A stretch of DNA of 64,000 bases from Typhlomys cinereus (GCA_023101885.1 JALPQD010000115.1:627953-691952); one strand, 5' to 3'; shown: positions 48,131 through 59,429, counted from the first letter of the stretch. Translations and numbers: made by a program. Notes: generated by a model from the sequence alone, not told the origin.

Positions 48131-49165
48131 AATTTATTTTAAAGCTCCAAAGTTCATCATTCATGAATGTGCCCAGATTTTGGTTATGTGAAATGCTAAA
48201 ACAGAAGATTAAGAGAAGATCCTCATGCACCAGGTATCAGATAGTAGAGTGAGTTACAAAACTCATCACCTTTCTTTCAAGGTCTCCAGGATCCTCCAGT
48301 CTTTAGCAAGAGTACATTAAGATCTGTATGTGATAAAGTTTTCTTTGAAGAGAACATTTCTGTCCACCATCCTTTCTTCAAGAGGGAGGATAGAGTTGTT
48401 ATTCCTTTAGAGAGTGACTTTACCAGGTCTATTCAGAGAGCTTGTCTAGCGTTCCCTGAAGCAGGGATTTGGAGCTTGCTTGTTGATGAGAGTTTGTACC
48501 TTTGCCTTTTGGTGTGAGGAGCATATACCGTCTCAGTCTCCTGATCCAAGGAGAACAAATCATAAGCTCCTCAAATAGACCTGCAGCCCCCATCAGTTCA
48601 CAAGTACAAAGATAAACCAATGTTATTTTAAGCTTGACTAGGCAGCATCTCTGTGGACACAGCTGGTGATAGAGTTGACTAGCTGCTTTGATGGTAGAAG
48701 AATGGAGACTCCCTGCTGGCTGGGTGGGAATCAGCCCTCGTTCTACTTTGTCCATGCAGATGCCTGTAGAGTGTTTCCGATGGATCAGAGGTTTTCTCTG
48801 TGCCAGAAAGACATAGTTTGGGTAGTCAAGCAAGGTCTATGGACTGAGCTGGTAAAGAAAGGATGGGCTCTGCTTGATTTCAACAGTTTATTGCTCATAT
48901 AGAAGCAAAGGGCAACTGTGCCAACTCTTTGTGTCCTTTGTTCCACAGCACCACTGCAGAACAAAAGGGACTGGATGACCACAAGATGAAGGATGAGCAT
49001 CCTAATGCCTGTGCAATGTCGCAGTGAAATGGTTTACAGCTTGCAGCTGCACCGAGTGGGAGTGAGACTTGAAGCTTCCTGCCTGGGTGGAATCCAGGCG
49101 GCAATGAGGAACAGGCTCAGGCCAGCTCCTGAGGAGATGGAAGCAAGAGAGAAAGAGGCAAGAGA
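48131..49165. other. unannotated sequence with an unrecognised 134-codon minus ORF
   Basis: The ORF at 48429-48833 (minus) starts MLDYPNYVFLAQRK and contains several Cys. I recognise no domain. No tail, duplication or splice context supports it as a gene. Confidence 0.3.
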
Positions 49166-49166
49166 A

Positions 49167-49171
49167 AGAGG

Positions 49172-49238
<67 letters not shown>
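49167..49238. repeat. (GA)n microsatellite
   Basis: About 35 GA units after a purine-rich lead-in from 49143. ORFs encoding Arg-Glu or Ser-Leu runs are artefacts. Confidence 0.95.
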
Positions 49239-49240
<2 letters not shown>

Positions 49241-49796
49241 GTTTGTGACAGCTCTCTCCATATTGTATGCTATTAGTCTTCGTTTCTAGAGTGTTTGAAT
49301 ATGTTGCCACCAGAGGCATTTCGTGACCACCAAACTTCAGGCAAATTTTAAGTGTCAAAATATAATCTATCACAGTATTTTTTAAAAATGTACTGGCTTC
49401 CTTTATTATCATTGAGATAATCAAAGATCATTTTGAGGCACAGTCATTGTGTGAGACCTCACGATGCAGGAAAGACATTTTGCCTTGCCTGTACAATTTT
49501 TATATTTTTATCATCTTATGCTGCTATCATATTGCTTATAAGGCTGCTGTGAATCAAAGTCTTTCCAGATGAAAGCTCAGATATAATAGTGAATGTCTGC
49601 AGATGTTCGCGTTGACTTAGGACTGTGGGAGAAAAAAATTGACTGCCTTAGGGAAGATAACACCAATGCAAAATTTAGGTACTATATCCTTAGGGACATG
49701 TAAAATGCCAACCATGTAACAACATAACATGCAATGACCCTTCTGTGTGTAAGGACATCTTTCTGTTGTGACAGCTATGTTATGTGAACTGGGCAT
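49239..49796. other. unannotated sequence
   Basis: AT-rich; no feature recognised before the LTR-like repeat. Confidence 0.35.
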
Positions 49797-49798
49797 CT

Positions 49799-50217
49799 GT
49801 TGTAGTCATCCTGCATGGTTGCTGATAAATGACCATCAAACATCTTAAGGGAACAATAGTTTATTCTCTTACGATTCCTGGTTACAGTTCTCAGTCCAGC
49901 TTGATGGGAGAGCACGCACCAACACCAGGGCTGAGGGGACTGGCCACACCATCACTGCATAACAGCTGAGAGATGGACAATCCTCACTTGCCAGACCAGC
50001 ATGTCTGGCCAAGGATGCCAACTCTCTCAACCAGCTCTCTGTGATTTATCCAGGGCCTAATCCCACCCACCATGGGCTGTGTCTTCCCTATCAGCTAGAC
50101 AATCTCCTTCAGGTTTGCTCTGGGCTTAACTCAACCATCAACTCTCTACAACTGTGCCCAGAGCTCAAATCCTCAACAGTCAAGTTGACACTTGTGCTTA
50201 ACTATGACAACATCCAA
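49799..50217 (-). mobile_element. LTR-like interspersed repeat, copy A
   Basis: Long similarity to 56911-57345: both contain 'gaccatcaaacatcttaagg' (variants), 'cagttctcagtccagct', 'caacaccagggctgagg', 'gagatggacaatcc' and 'tttgctctggg.ttaactcaa', and both end 'aactatgacaac'. On the minus strand it starts 'gttgtcatagttaag', 'tcaacttgac' and ends after 'gagaataaact', giving an LTR-like polyadenylation site. I infer the minus orientation from that. Confidence 0.6.
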
Positions 50218-50734
50218 TGGAATTGTGTGTGTATTGTATCATATGTGCATATATGAGTATGTGTTTGTGGATGTGTGTATGTGTATAAACATGTGTATAT
50301 CAATGTGTGTGATACATTTGTAGGTGTGTATACATTTGTATATGTGTGTATGAATGTATGTATGTATTTGTATGTGTGTTTTGTCCTGTGTAAGTTTGTA
50401 TGTATTTTCTTTAGTTCTCTTTCATTCAAAGCCACTATGATTTCTTTAGTTCTTTTTCATTCAAAGCCAATATGATTCTTTAAGAAATACAGTGATGTCT
50501 TTGGTCTTTAGGACCCTGGATTCTTGCTGATTTTTAAAGTGATCTCTGGAAGAAGTGACTCCCTTTTTGTCTCACATTACTTACAGTTTTCAACATCTCT
50601 TTAGCAATGAGATTATGCAAATTGAGAGGAAGGTAAACACAATTATTGAAGATGCCTTTGCTTAACATTTTTAATTGAATGTACTAGAGAAACCAATGAT
50701 AGAAAATATTATCAATTAAAACACCAATTCCTTC
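50218..50734. other. TG-rich patch and a 35-bp tandem duplication
   Basis: 50222-50400 is a degenerate tatgtgtg tract. A 35-bp unit (ctttagttct.tttcattca..) occurs at 50409 and again at 50444. The remainder is unrecognised. Confidence 0.55.
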
Positions 50735-50743
50735 CTTTCTTGC

Positions 50744-50789
<46 letters not shown>

Positions 50790-51026
50790 AAGAGGGTACT
50801 TGAGTGTGTGGTATGCCTGTGGAGTCCCAAGGGTGACTTCAGGAACCAACCTGGATTGCTCTCCTTACTGCTTTGCTCTGGGTTTTTCCGGGCTCTACCT
50901 TCCATGGCTGGAAGTGCAAGTGCTGCCATTTCTGCCAGGAGTTTTTATGTGGAATCTGGGACCTGAACTCAGGTTCTTTTGTTTTCAAGGCAAAAACATT
51001 AGCTCCTGAGCCATATTTTCAGGCCC
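50735..51026 (-). mobile_element. lineage tRNA-headed SINE (older subfamily)
   Basis: A (TG)n at 50747-50787 is followed by 'aagggtgacttcaggaacca', 'gggctctaccttccatggct', 'gaatctgggacctgaactca' and 'gctcctgagccatattttca', with the head at the right. Flanks share 'cctttcttg' words (about 50723 and 51036), a possible duplication. Confidence 0.8.
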
Positions 51027-51890
51027 CATGCCAATGCCTTTCTTGAAAGATTGGGCTTATGATGAACGAGAGAGAAATTTCAAGTTAAAGTTGATAATTA
51101 TCACAGCATTTGTCATGACTATCTTTTAAAATGAGTTTCATCTTTTCACTATTTTGATTATTTTACATGGATGATACTAAGTTCTCTTCTAGCAAGGGAT
51201 TGAAAAACAATGCTCCATGCAACCTTTAAAAAATGGTCTATAAGAGCAGTTATGTTCAAAAACTTGGTATTATACATGGCAACAAATCAAACTAGAAGAG
51301 CAAGTAGTTCTTAGAGACATGGCCTGCCTGGCAGTACATGTCTATGCAGCCGCTCAGAATGCTGGTGTTGAGCATGATTTCCCCCTATGAACCTCTGATC
51401 GGACAAAAGAGCACATTCAGTCAAATGAGACCACTGCAAAAGCCATGCTGCAGTGCTGTGGTCATCTAGACTGCTACTGTGAGAAGGTTTAGAAGTGCAT
51501 TCTTATGGGAACATAGACTGTTGCCACAAGACAATTTAGAAGAAAATTCTGCCCAATCCTAAACTGGCCAGAAGAGTCAAATTATCATGGAAAGATAATT
51601 TTAAAAAGAGATACGGAATTTCTATTTGTATCAGCTATTTTGAATAAAGAATAAGAAGTTTGTAATATGAATTTTCCATGTGTAATCTTTTATCTTTTTT
51701 CTTAATGTATCATGCTTAAGCACTTCAAAGTAACTCAGACGTTCCTTACCTGCGTGCCTCATATTTTCATTAGCTTACACTTGCTGCCATTACTACATGT
51801 CTTGTAGAAGGAGATCCGGGGTTCCTCCAAGATCTTCAATCTTTTTGTTACACACATCTGTCAGCAGATGGCAAGGTTCGTATGGGGGTT
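51027..51890. other. unannotated sequence
   Basis: No ORF above 60 codons and no recognised repeat. Confidence 0.35.
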
Positions 51891-52082
51891 GAGGGAATCA
51901 CGTTTGCACATGTATGCATTTGTGGGCTAGAGGTCTCGATGCAGAATGTCTTCCTCTTTCATTCTCTATCTTAGTTTTTGAGACAGGGAGAGTCTCTGAA
52001 GTACACTGATTGGTTAGACTGGTTGGAAGGCAAATCCCTGGGATTCTAAAGGTTTTACTCTCTGAACCATTTCCTCCACCCC
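51891..52082 (-). mobile_element. B4 SINE fragment, antisense
   Basis: Plus strand 'ttagtttttgagacaggg', 'gtacactgattggttagact', 'ggttggaaggcaaatccctg' and 'ctctgaaccatttcctcc' are reversed B4 landmarks. Confidence 0.7.
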
Positions 52083-52163
52083 ATTTCTTTTTCTAAGTCA
52101 CGGTTTACATAATAGCCACTTTTGTTTTGTGTTTTGTTTTATTTTGTTTTTTTCCTCCCATAG

Positions 52164-52231
52164 GCAAAACTGACAATGATCCTTGGATGCTTCCTCCCAA
52201 GACTGTGCCCTGTGCACCACGGAAAATGTAA
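52164..52231 (+). other. candidate terminal exon segment (unproven)
   Basis: A roughly 40-nt pyrimidine-rich tract ends tttttttcctcccatag at 52163, a strong 3' splice-site shape. From 52166 one frame is open for 21 codons (KTDNDPWMLPP..) to a TAA at 52229-52231. No partner exon, polyadenylation signal or known protein could be assigned. It may be chance. Confidence 0.2.
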
Positions 52232-53012
52232 TAGTCGTGCCCAGGACTTGTCTGTCCTCTGTCCCTGGGGCCACTATGAGACCCCTGGTTGCACTCTTAG
52301 TGTTTCTTAGGTGGCTGCCAGCCCTTCCATTATCAGAGTCCTTAGTTAGAAGGCAAACTTCATTCCCATAAATATTCTCTAGGGGTTTTCAGTCTTTCTA
52401 AAAAGTTTTTCCTATGGCTTCTCGAAATTTTTATATCGTTTACCCTCGTTGCTGCATCCAAGCTTGAGTGCAGGCTTGAGTTAAACCCCGAGGCCATCCT
52501 TCAGCTGGCAGGAGGACATCAGAAGAGGGAATGAGAGAAACCAGAAGCAGGTTCAGGTGGGATTCAAAGCAAAAAAAAAAAAAAAAAAAGGACATCCTAC
52601 CTAGTGACAGAGGCTCTCCAGGAACTAGCTGGACACTGAGGGGGGATTTGAAGCACTAGTGATCTGTGGCTCTCTGGCAGCCGCCCATCAAATTGAGCTC
52701 TGTAGGTTACACTCGTGATTCACATCTGTTAAAGTTTATGACACATATCTATGAAAGCAGCAAAACATAACAGAGCCATGGTGGTTTGGTGAGAAATGCA
52801 ATGGGTTTGCATTCTTTGTGATTTTTCCAAAAGTCTAGGTTGGAATGTTTTTCTGAATTTTTACTGAAACAAATAAACCCTTCCAAATTCATTTTCTCTT
52901 TTTAAAAAAAAGAAACACTTCTTACAAGATTAAATACATAGCAGCCTTTCAATTAATGTTATTTGTCTTCTTCATGTATTCATGTTTATGTCATAATTCA
53001 GTGTATAACAAT
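52232..53012. other. unannotated sequence
   Basis: An A-run at 52571-52589 could be a retroelement tail, but no body was identified to its left. Confidence 0.35.
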
Positions 53013-53160
53013 TTATCGAGGACCTACCTACTATGTGTCTATACTTTGGCTGATGCTGAAGGAACAATAAAGGACAAGAAGCACCCAACTCAGGATTCAG
53101 GTCCTTACCACTTTCACACTGGAGGAGATAGATGCTAATTAGTCATGAAATGTCAATAAG
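53013..53160 (+). repeat. ancient mammalian-wide repeat fragment
   Basis: 'tatcgaggacctacctacta', 'tgtgtctatactttggctga' and 'ctggaggagatagatgctaa' have the order of the old 'gagcacctactatgtgcc' repeat. Family name not certain. Confidence 0.4.
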
Positions 53161-53845
53161 AGGCACAAAGCCAAGCCAAGAAGGATGAAGCATGTTGGAA
53201 AGTCTAAGAGGAGGGGCAACAGCTGTTTGGCCATACTAGGGTAGAGCAGAAGTAGACAGCAACACAGTACTTGGATTACCCCTCACATTCAATACATGGA
53301 CTTTCGTGTTCCACCATGGTGACTATATGTGGACTGACTCAGTGCATAGCCATAGATGGATTAGATTTTCTTTAATGGCCACTCAATGCAATTATTCATT
53401 GGTCAAAATAACCAGATCATAAACAATTATTTCAGTCTTCTTAAGAACACATTAGCTTGATTATAGCAATAATTGGGAGAGATGACCCAGTTAATTGGTT
53501 TAGTAGAAAATGGGTTTCCCTGTATATGCAGAGCTTAATGTAACCTAATATGGTTTGGATAGAATCTAGCTGGAAATGGAAAGATGTGTGTGTTCATGAC
53601 AAGCTATCTTGAAAATTAGTTTCTGCTTATGAGCTTGTAGTACTGATCTCATATTGACCCAACTTGACCTTTTACATTTCTTATATGTGAAGCACAGGAC
53701 ATGCCCATGTACCTGTCAGAGTCTTCATCAAGGTGAGCATCATGTACTTAACAGAGAAACTCGACTATAAGGAGAGCACGTGAAGATCCAGGAAAGACAG
53801 TTTCTGTGGAGTTTGAATGCAAAGTTGACCATGAGGAATGTAGCT
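53161..53845. other. unannotated sequence
   Basis: Nothing recognised. No ORF or tail. Confidence 0.35.
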
Positions 53846-53950
53846 TTGAACAAGTGGACCTTACCTGCTAAATGGGACTCATGATACCCACTTTTCAAAT
53901 TAAATGAGATAAGGTACACAGAGCCACATATATCACATATACTCATTACT
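53846..53950 (+). repeat. MIR SINE fragment
   Basis: 'ctgctaaatgggactcatga', 'tacccacttttcaaattaaa' and 'tgagataaggtacacagagc' follow the 3' half of MIR. Confidence 0.55.
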
Positions 53951-53982
53951 TTTTTCCCTCCTTTTATAATAAGAGAACCTTT

Positions 53983-54080
53983 AAACCAGGTATGGTGACA
54001 TGTGTAATCTCAGCACTTTAGGAGACTGAGGCAGGAGGATTATGAGCTGGATGCCAACCTGGTAATATAGGAAAACAAAA
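53983..54080 (+). mobile_element. B1 SINE fragment (7SL-derived)
   Basis: 'aaccaggtatggtgacatgt', 'gtaatctcagcactttagga', 'gactgaggcaggaggattat' and 'gccaacctgg' form the B1 5' half. Confidence 0.9.
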
Positions 54081-54315
54081 TTGTGTTGAGGAAGAAGAGA
54101 AAGAGAGGATGGGTGATAAAGAAAGAAAGGAAGGAAGGAAGGAAGGAAGGAAGGAGAAAGGAAAAAAAGAATAAAGGAAAGAAAAGGAAAAAAGGAAGAA
54201 ATAAAGAAGAAAGGGAAGAAAAAGAATAAAGGAAAGGAAAGAAAGAAAAAGAAGAAAGGAAAGAAAAAATAAAGAAAAGGAAAGAAAGAAGAAAGGAAAG
54301 AAAAATAATAAAGGA

Positions 54316-54355
<40 letters not shown>

Positions 54356-54410
54356 AGAAAGGAAAGAAATAGAATAAAGGAAAGGAAGGAAGGAAGGAAA
54401 TAAAATGAAA
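54081..54410. repeat. polypurine (GAAA/GGAA) tract, expanded B1 tail
   Basis: About 300 bp of gaaag, ggaa and aaaga words immediately 3' of the B1 fragment. The 131- and 143-codon minus ORFs (Phe/Leu/Ser) are artefacts. Confidence 0.9.
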
Positions 54411-54604
54411 CAAAAATAACTGAAGACCTTAAATCATAGTAGCATTTCCGAAACACAGAAAGGATTTCCACGGTAAGGACAGTGGAGTCCAGAGGCAGAA
54501 TATCAGGACAAGTCTTAAGAAAATGGACGTGGCACAGCTAAAGCATGAGGCCACGGTTGAGAAGGAATGGGTGAATATGAAAAAAAGGAAACAAAAAACT
54601 AATA

Positions 54605-54790
54605 CTGGGCCAGAGCGATGGCTCAGTGAGCAAAGACACCTGTGCACCAACTGCCTCGTGCAAAGAGATGAACTTCTGAAAGTTGTCCTCTGACCTCTCT
54701 CTCCCCCCCCCTCTGTTTCTGTCCCTGTCTCTCTCTTTCTCTCACTCTCTTATGCCTCTTTCCATCCACTCTTGAACACAAACATAAACA
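54605..54790 (+). mobile_element. B2/B3-like SINE
   Basis: 'actgggccagagcgatggct', 'cagtgagcaaagacacctg', 'gttgtcctctgacctctctc' and a 'aacataaac' tail. The centre is swamped by a CT-rich expansion (54693-54752). Confidence 0.65.
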
Positions 54791-55440
54791 AAGGAGAGGC
54801 CAGTCTCTGGGCCCTTTAGGCTTTCCTCACATGCACCTGGGACCTACCTGCAAAGGAACTGGCAAATCTCAAGACTCCTGAACTAATGAGTGCCCTAACC
54901 TGGCAGCTGCAACAGTAACAGCTGTAACAAGATGAGGAGTAAATGACTAGACATTTGCTTTTCACAGCTACAAAGGCTGGGAAGATCAAGGTCTGAGTCT
55001 TACACCCTCTGTCAGTGGACAAATGAGAGGAGAGGGGGTAAACTTACTCTCTTACTCTCCTGAAGGACACTTCTAAGCCCAGCAACAAGGATCTGCCATG
55101 GAGTGGCAATCAAGTCTGAAACACTCCACCTCTTATTACAAACATGCCCTAAATGCTCCACCTCTTCTTACATTGGCCAATGAGTTTTAAATTATGAACT
55201 TGGGAGACACATTCAGACGGTAGCAATGACTCATGAGACCCTGGTGCACTGCTCTTTTGCCTGATACACAGCAGACCCTGCTCTGAAATTGTGCTCTTAT
55301 ATCTTCAACCCCCCAAACACCAAATCCTATGGTAGAACGGACCTGCCAATACTGGCGTTGCATTACTACCACGTGAGGAGAATTTGTGGAACTGGCTGAT
55401 TTGGTTATTGTCATGTCAGACGAAACAGAAGCCCCTAGTC
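54791..55440. other. unannotated sequence
   Basis: Unique-looking sequence with 68-75 codon ORFs. A short local duplication 'aaacactccacctcttatta', 'aatgctccacctcttcttac' lies at 55118-55175. Confidence 0.35.
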
Positions 55441-56190
55441 AGAGGAGACTAGTTTCAGTTTTCCAGGATTCCACGGACCCCCTCGACCTACCAGAGGATT
55501 CTTTCAGTGCCCACTCAGCTGGCTGCCAGCGCGTGTGCAAATCGTGATCCCCATTAGCCGAAGGATGATTAATCTCAGCGCCTGCTAGACAGGAAAACCA
55601 CAGGCAGTGAAGCTACAGCTGCTTGGAAGTGATGAAACTTTAAAAGGCCCAGTTGAGAGGCTTGGTGTGAAACCACACCAAAGCCAGCCTTCGAGCCACA
55701 AGCCCAATGACTAGCTCCCCTGGGCTGGCTGGAACACGCTCGGAACTGGAAAGCCCCATGAGGCGGTGTGAGAAGCCGGAGATGCTCCATTACTCATGCC
55801 ACTCACTGCCTAATCCTGGGGAGACGAGGCCAAGAAAAGAAAATCTCCGCTTGCCGAGCAGCCTGCAGCATACTGCACTTCATTCGCTTCCCACAACACA
55901 CCCGGTGTCAGCGGTGACCCACGCAGTTGGCAAGTTGCCTGGAGCAAAGATCTGGGCTAAGGTCGGAGAGTTTCTCATTCTGCTTTTCTTATTCCTGTTT
56001 TCTCAGCACCTAGCCTGGGCTGAAACTCCTTGCTGGCTGAAAGAGCATATTATTTGGGTGAAATATAGTCTTACAGGGCTCCCAAGGCTTCAAAGGAGTT
56101 CACCAGTAGCCATGCAAGTTGACTGTGGGGACTCCGGGAGACATGGCACGGAGGACTCGAGTGCTGCCAAGTTTCTGAGCTCCCGGTGAG
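55441..56190. other. GC-richer unique segment with a 160-codon plus ORF, unrecognised
   Basis: ORF 55707-56189 (plus) starts MTSSPGLAGTRSE and contains a hydrophobic stretch (LILLFLFLFS). No domain recognised. A donor-like 'cccggtgagatg' lies at 56181-56192. Composition is richer in G+C than the flanks and no repeat is visible. It could be an unannotated first exon, a conserved element or chance. Confidence 0.25.
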
Positions 56191-56548
56191 ATGGGGCTGG
56201 ATTTAAAGTCTGACTTCACACAGGTACGAAAGCAACCTACCTCTCCCTCCAGATTATCAAGGAGAAAAAAAAAAGCCTTTTCTAAAACACACTGGAAATT
56301 GTCATCCCATGTGGACTTCAGAGGATAGAGATTATAATGCTTTTGAGAAAAAGTCTGTCAAGTCCAGTGCTTTAATGATAGTGGACAGCATTCTTCCAGG
56401 GACCTGTCAGATGGGTAACATGAAAAAGGAGCCCTTCACAGCTTTGCTTTCTCAGGAATTTCATTTCTCTTTCTCCCTCTTTTGTTTTTCCTGCCATGAG
56501 CTGTGGAGAGATGGCTGGTGGGGGAACTACTTTGAAATGGTCTGGCTT

Positions 56549-56790
56549 AAAAGGAAAGATGACTCAGTGGTTGAAATATTTGCCTTGCAAGCAAAAGGAC
56601 AGGAACTGAGATTCCCAGAAGCCATATATAAATGCCAGGCAAATATTATCAGTGGCCTGGAATTCCAGATCTGGAAGATGGCGCCTAGGAAACCTGTGAG
56701 CAAAGTCAAAAGGAGGTGGAGCAATCAATGATGATTCCTGGCGTCATCTTTGGGCCTTCAGAGGCACACGGATTAGAAGTTAGTAAAGGT
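56549..56790 (+). mobile_element. lineage tRNA-headed SINE (older subfamily), decayed
   Basis: 'aaagatgactcagtggttga', 'tgccttgcaagcaaaaggac', 'aggaggtggagcaatcaatg' and 'atgattcctggcgtcatctt' follow the order seen at 14.7 kb. The overlapping 140-codon ORF (56309-56731) is therefore not supported. Confidence 0.65.
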
Positions 56791-56910
56791 TAAACACAGA
56801 ATTAACACACAACACAGCCAAGATTCCCTTAGATCCTTACAGGAAGGAACTGAAGATTTATATCTACAAAAAAAGTTGCACATGAAAGCATATAACATTA
56901 CTCATAACAA

Positions 56911-57345
56911 CTGTTACAGTTCACCTGCATGGTTGTCGATAAATGACCACTAAATGGCTTAAGGGAACAAGGGTTTATTCTCTCTTAAGATTCTTGGTTA
57001 CAGTTCTCAGTCCAGCTTTATGGGACAGCACGTACCAACACCAGGGCTGAGGGAACTGGCCACACCATCACCACATAGCAGCTGAGAGATGGACAATCCT
57101 TACTTGGCAGACCAGCATGTCCGGCCAAGTGAACAGAAGGATACCAACTCTCTCAAACAGCTCTCTGTGGTTTATTCCAGGACCTAATCCCACCCACCAT
57201 AGGCTGGACCTTCCCAATCAGCTAGACAATCTGCTACAGGTTTGCTCTGGGTTTAACTCAACCACTAATTCTCTAGCAAAAGTGCCCAGAGCTCAAACCC
57301 TCAACTGTCAAGTTGACGCCTGTTCTTAACTATGACAACAACCAA
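56911..57345 (-). mobile_element. LTR-like interspersed repeat, copy B
   Basis: Second copy of the repeat at 49.8 kb, in the same orientation, with a few small indels (for example an extra 'aacagaag' block near 57130). The minus strand ends 'gagaataaacccttgttccc' plus about 40 bp, consistent with an LTR R/U5 end. Confidence 0.6.
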
Positions 57346-57552
57346 AAATGAAACCAGCGTAGAGGTCAAACACATGAGCAGAAAGACAAAACCTGAAGTA
57401 TGTGCAAAATAGACTGCCATTCAGGTGTAAAGAGATACATAGAGATGCCGTTCCAACATGGATGAAATGGAAAACATTCTGCTAAATAGAAGCATACACA
57501 AAAGCTACATATATAGTTTCTTTTAGTGAACTTATTTATTCACTTCTTTTTC

Positions 57553-57554
<2 letters not shown>

Positions 57555-57594
<40 letters not shown>
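57555..57594. repeat. (TG)n microsatellite
   Basis: About 20 perfect TG units at the tail side of the antisense B4-like element. Confidence 0.95.
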
Positions 57595-57595
<1 letters not shown>

Positions 57596-57785
57596 ATATG
57601 TGCATACTTGCGTGTATGAGCATTCACACAGGTACAGGCACATGTGTGTGAGACTACATATGTGTGTGTGTGCATGTGTGTGTAGTGTGGAGGCCTGATG
57701 TTGATGCTGGCTGTCTTTTTCAATCTCTCTCTACTTTATTTTTGAGGCAGGGTGTCTCAGTCGAACATAGAGTTTGACTCAGAAA
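57595..57785 (-). mobile_element. B4-like SINE fragment, antisense
   Basis: Plus strand 'gtgtggaggcctgatgttga', 'tgctggctgtctttttcaat' and 'tttttgaggcagggtgtctc', then 'agtttgactc', are reversed B4 landmarks. The tRNA head is missing. Confidence 0.6.
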
Positions 57786-57965
57786 GTAAAAAGTATTTGC
57801 CAAGGGTGCTGATGGAATAGAACTAGAGAATAACCACTAAAGGTGTGGTATGTATTTGGAGAGATGGTGATGGTCCAGCGATGAATAGTAGTGATATACA
57901 CATGATCTAGAGAATTCACTAGATCTAGAAAATCACTCAGTGAAATGCTTCAAGAGTAATTTTCA

Positions 57966-58058
57966 AGGACTTGGGGTATGGCTCAGTGGCACAGTTCTTG
58001 CCTGGTATGTGTAAAACTTTGGATTTGATCTCTAGCCTCAAATTAAAAGGTGAATTTT
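57966..58058 (+). mobile_element. ID-like SINE
   Basis: 'acttggggtatggctcagtg', 'gcacagttcttgcctggtat' and 'tggatttgatctctagcctc' are box A/B-bearing ID sequence. Its A-rich tail at 58040-58050 became the target for the next SINE. Confidence 0.8.
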
Positions 58059-58349
58059 TAAAAATTTTTATTTATTCAATTGTGCATGTGTGTGCGCATG
58101 TATGCATGAGTGTGTGTGCAGAACCACTGGAGAATTCGAGAACCACCATTGGACGCCTCCACCTCCTCCTTGTTTACTCTGCCCCGGGATTCACAGGCTC
58201 CACCCTACCAGGACCAGAAATGCAGACCACCCGTTGCTTCCACCTGGCGTCTATACGTGGGGTCTAGGATCCGAACTCAGGACCTTCCGCCTGCAAGGCA
58301 GAGGCTTAACCCCTGAGCCACCTCTCCAGCCCCCTAAAAGGTGAATTTT
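58044..58349 (-). mobile_element. lineage tRNA-headed SINE (young subfamily) with 15-bp duplication
   Basis: The duplication taaaaggtgaatttt is at 58044-58058 and 58335-58349. The minus-strand head 'gggctggagaggtggctcag' is near 58333. The body carries 'ggtcctgagttcggatcc', 'ggtcctggtagggtggagcc' and 'ggttctcgaattctcc'. It inserted into the tail of the ID element to its left. Confidence 0.93.
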
Positions 58350-59165
58350 ATAGTATATAAATAATAATGCAATTTTAAAAAGAAATTTCTAAAGTGATAA
58401 GACAATAGATATTCTGTCTAAGAGTCAGAATTTGGATTTGGTACAGAAATTCATACATGCTTATAATGGATCTTGGGCAGACATGTTTTATTTTGAGCAT
58501 TTTATGATGCCTATTAAAGATAATTTTACAAAGGATAAAGTCATTGATCTCACATTAATATAGAATCAGTATGTATCAGAAGGATTATTTAGCTCACTAA
58601 TCAATGAAGTGGGATGTTGTAGCAAATTCAAATGCCATTTAGAGAATAAGAACTATATGGGGTATAAGGGCTTTGAAATGAATTTGGAAAGAAATATAAA
58701 ACTGGCCTAGCCACAGGTGAATAATCAATGCCTTTCATATGGCATAATTCACTCGAATCACTGTGATGGAGATCAAGTGATTCACAAGAATCACTTACAT
58801 TATCATCAGCTTTCTACAACTTATGTCTGTAGTAGTCTAAAATAACATGAAATAATGGGACAAACTTAAAACAAAGTAACTGCAGTTGTAGGGCTTTGTA
58901 AAAATGGAAAATTTAGTGACCAAAAATGTCTGAGTACCTCGACCACTGTAAGCTCCAAGAAATCAAGTAACTTCCTAGAATTTCCTGGGGCCATCTTCTG
59001 AAGTCACAGGGCTTATAGAATAACTGTTGTTAAACAAGTGCTGATAATCACTGACCTTAGCTTCTGTAAACACTGTTTACTTTGTTGCAGTATGAGAAAA
59101 ATTCCTTTTCTATGAATGTTGTCTGCTTTGCACAGATTACCAAACTCCTGACACTCCCAGGTGTA
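58350..59165. other. AT-rich unannotated sequence
   Basis: No ORF, tail or repeat recognised. Confidence 0.35.
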
Positions 59166-59218
59166 GATTTTGCCCTGTAATTTTTTTTATTTATTCAATT
59201 GTGTGTGTGTGCGCGCGC

Positions 59219-59263
<45 letters not shown>

Positions 59264-59429
59264 ACCACTGGCGAATTCGGGAACCACCATACCATGGACC
59301 GCTTCCACCTCCTCCTTGTTTACTCTGCCCTACCAGGACCAGAAACGCAGGCCGCCCTGCTTCTGCCCGGCGTCTATACGTGGAGTCTAGACAGAGGCTT
59401 AACCCCTGAGCCCAGCCCCGATTTTGCCT
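59166..59429 (-). mobile_element. lineage tRNA-headed SINE (young subfamily, internally shortened)
   Basis: The body runs from about 59177 to 59419. Flanks share gattttgcc (59166-59174 and 59420-59428). The plus strand carries a TG/CG alternating tract (59203-59261), 'gaaccactggcgaattcggg', 'taccaggaccagaaacgcag' and 'gcttaacccctgagcccagc'. The stretch between the body and the head (including part of box B) is deleted relative to the 58-kb copy. Confidence 0.88.

Noticed and set aside
54018..54471. Minus-strand ORFs of 131 and 143 codons
   Set aside because: Translation of the GAAA/GGAA tract; pure composition artefact.
56309..56731. 140-codon plus ORF as a possible gene
   Set aside because: Its right half is a decayed lineage SINE and no domain is recognisable.
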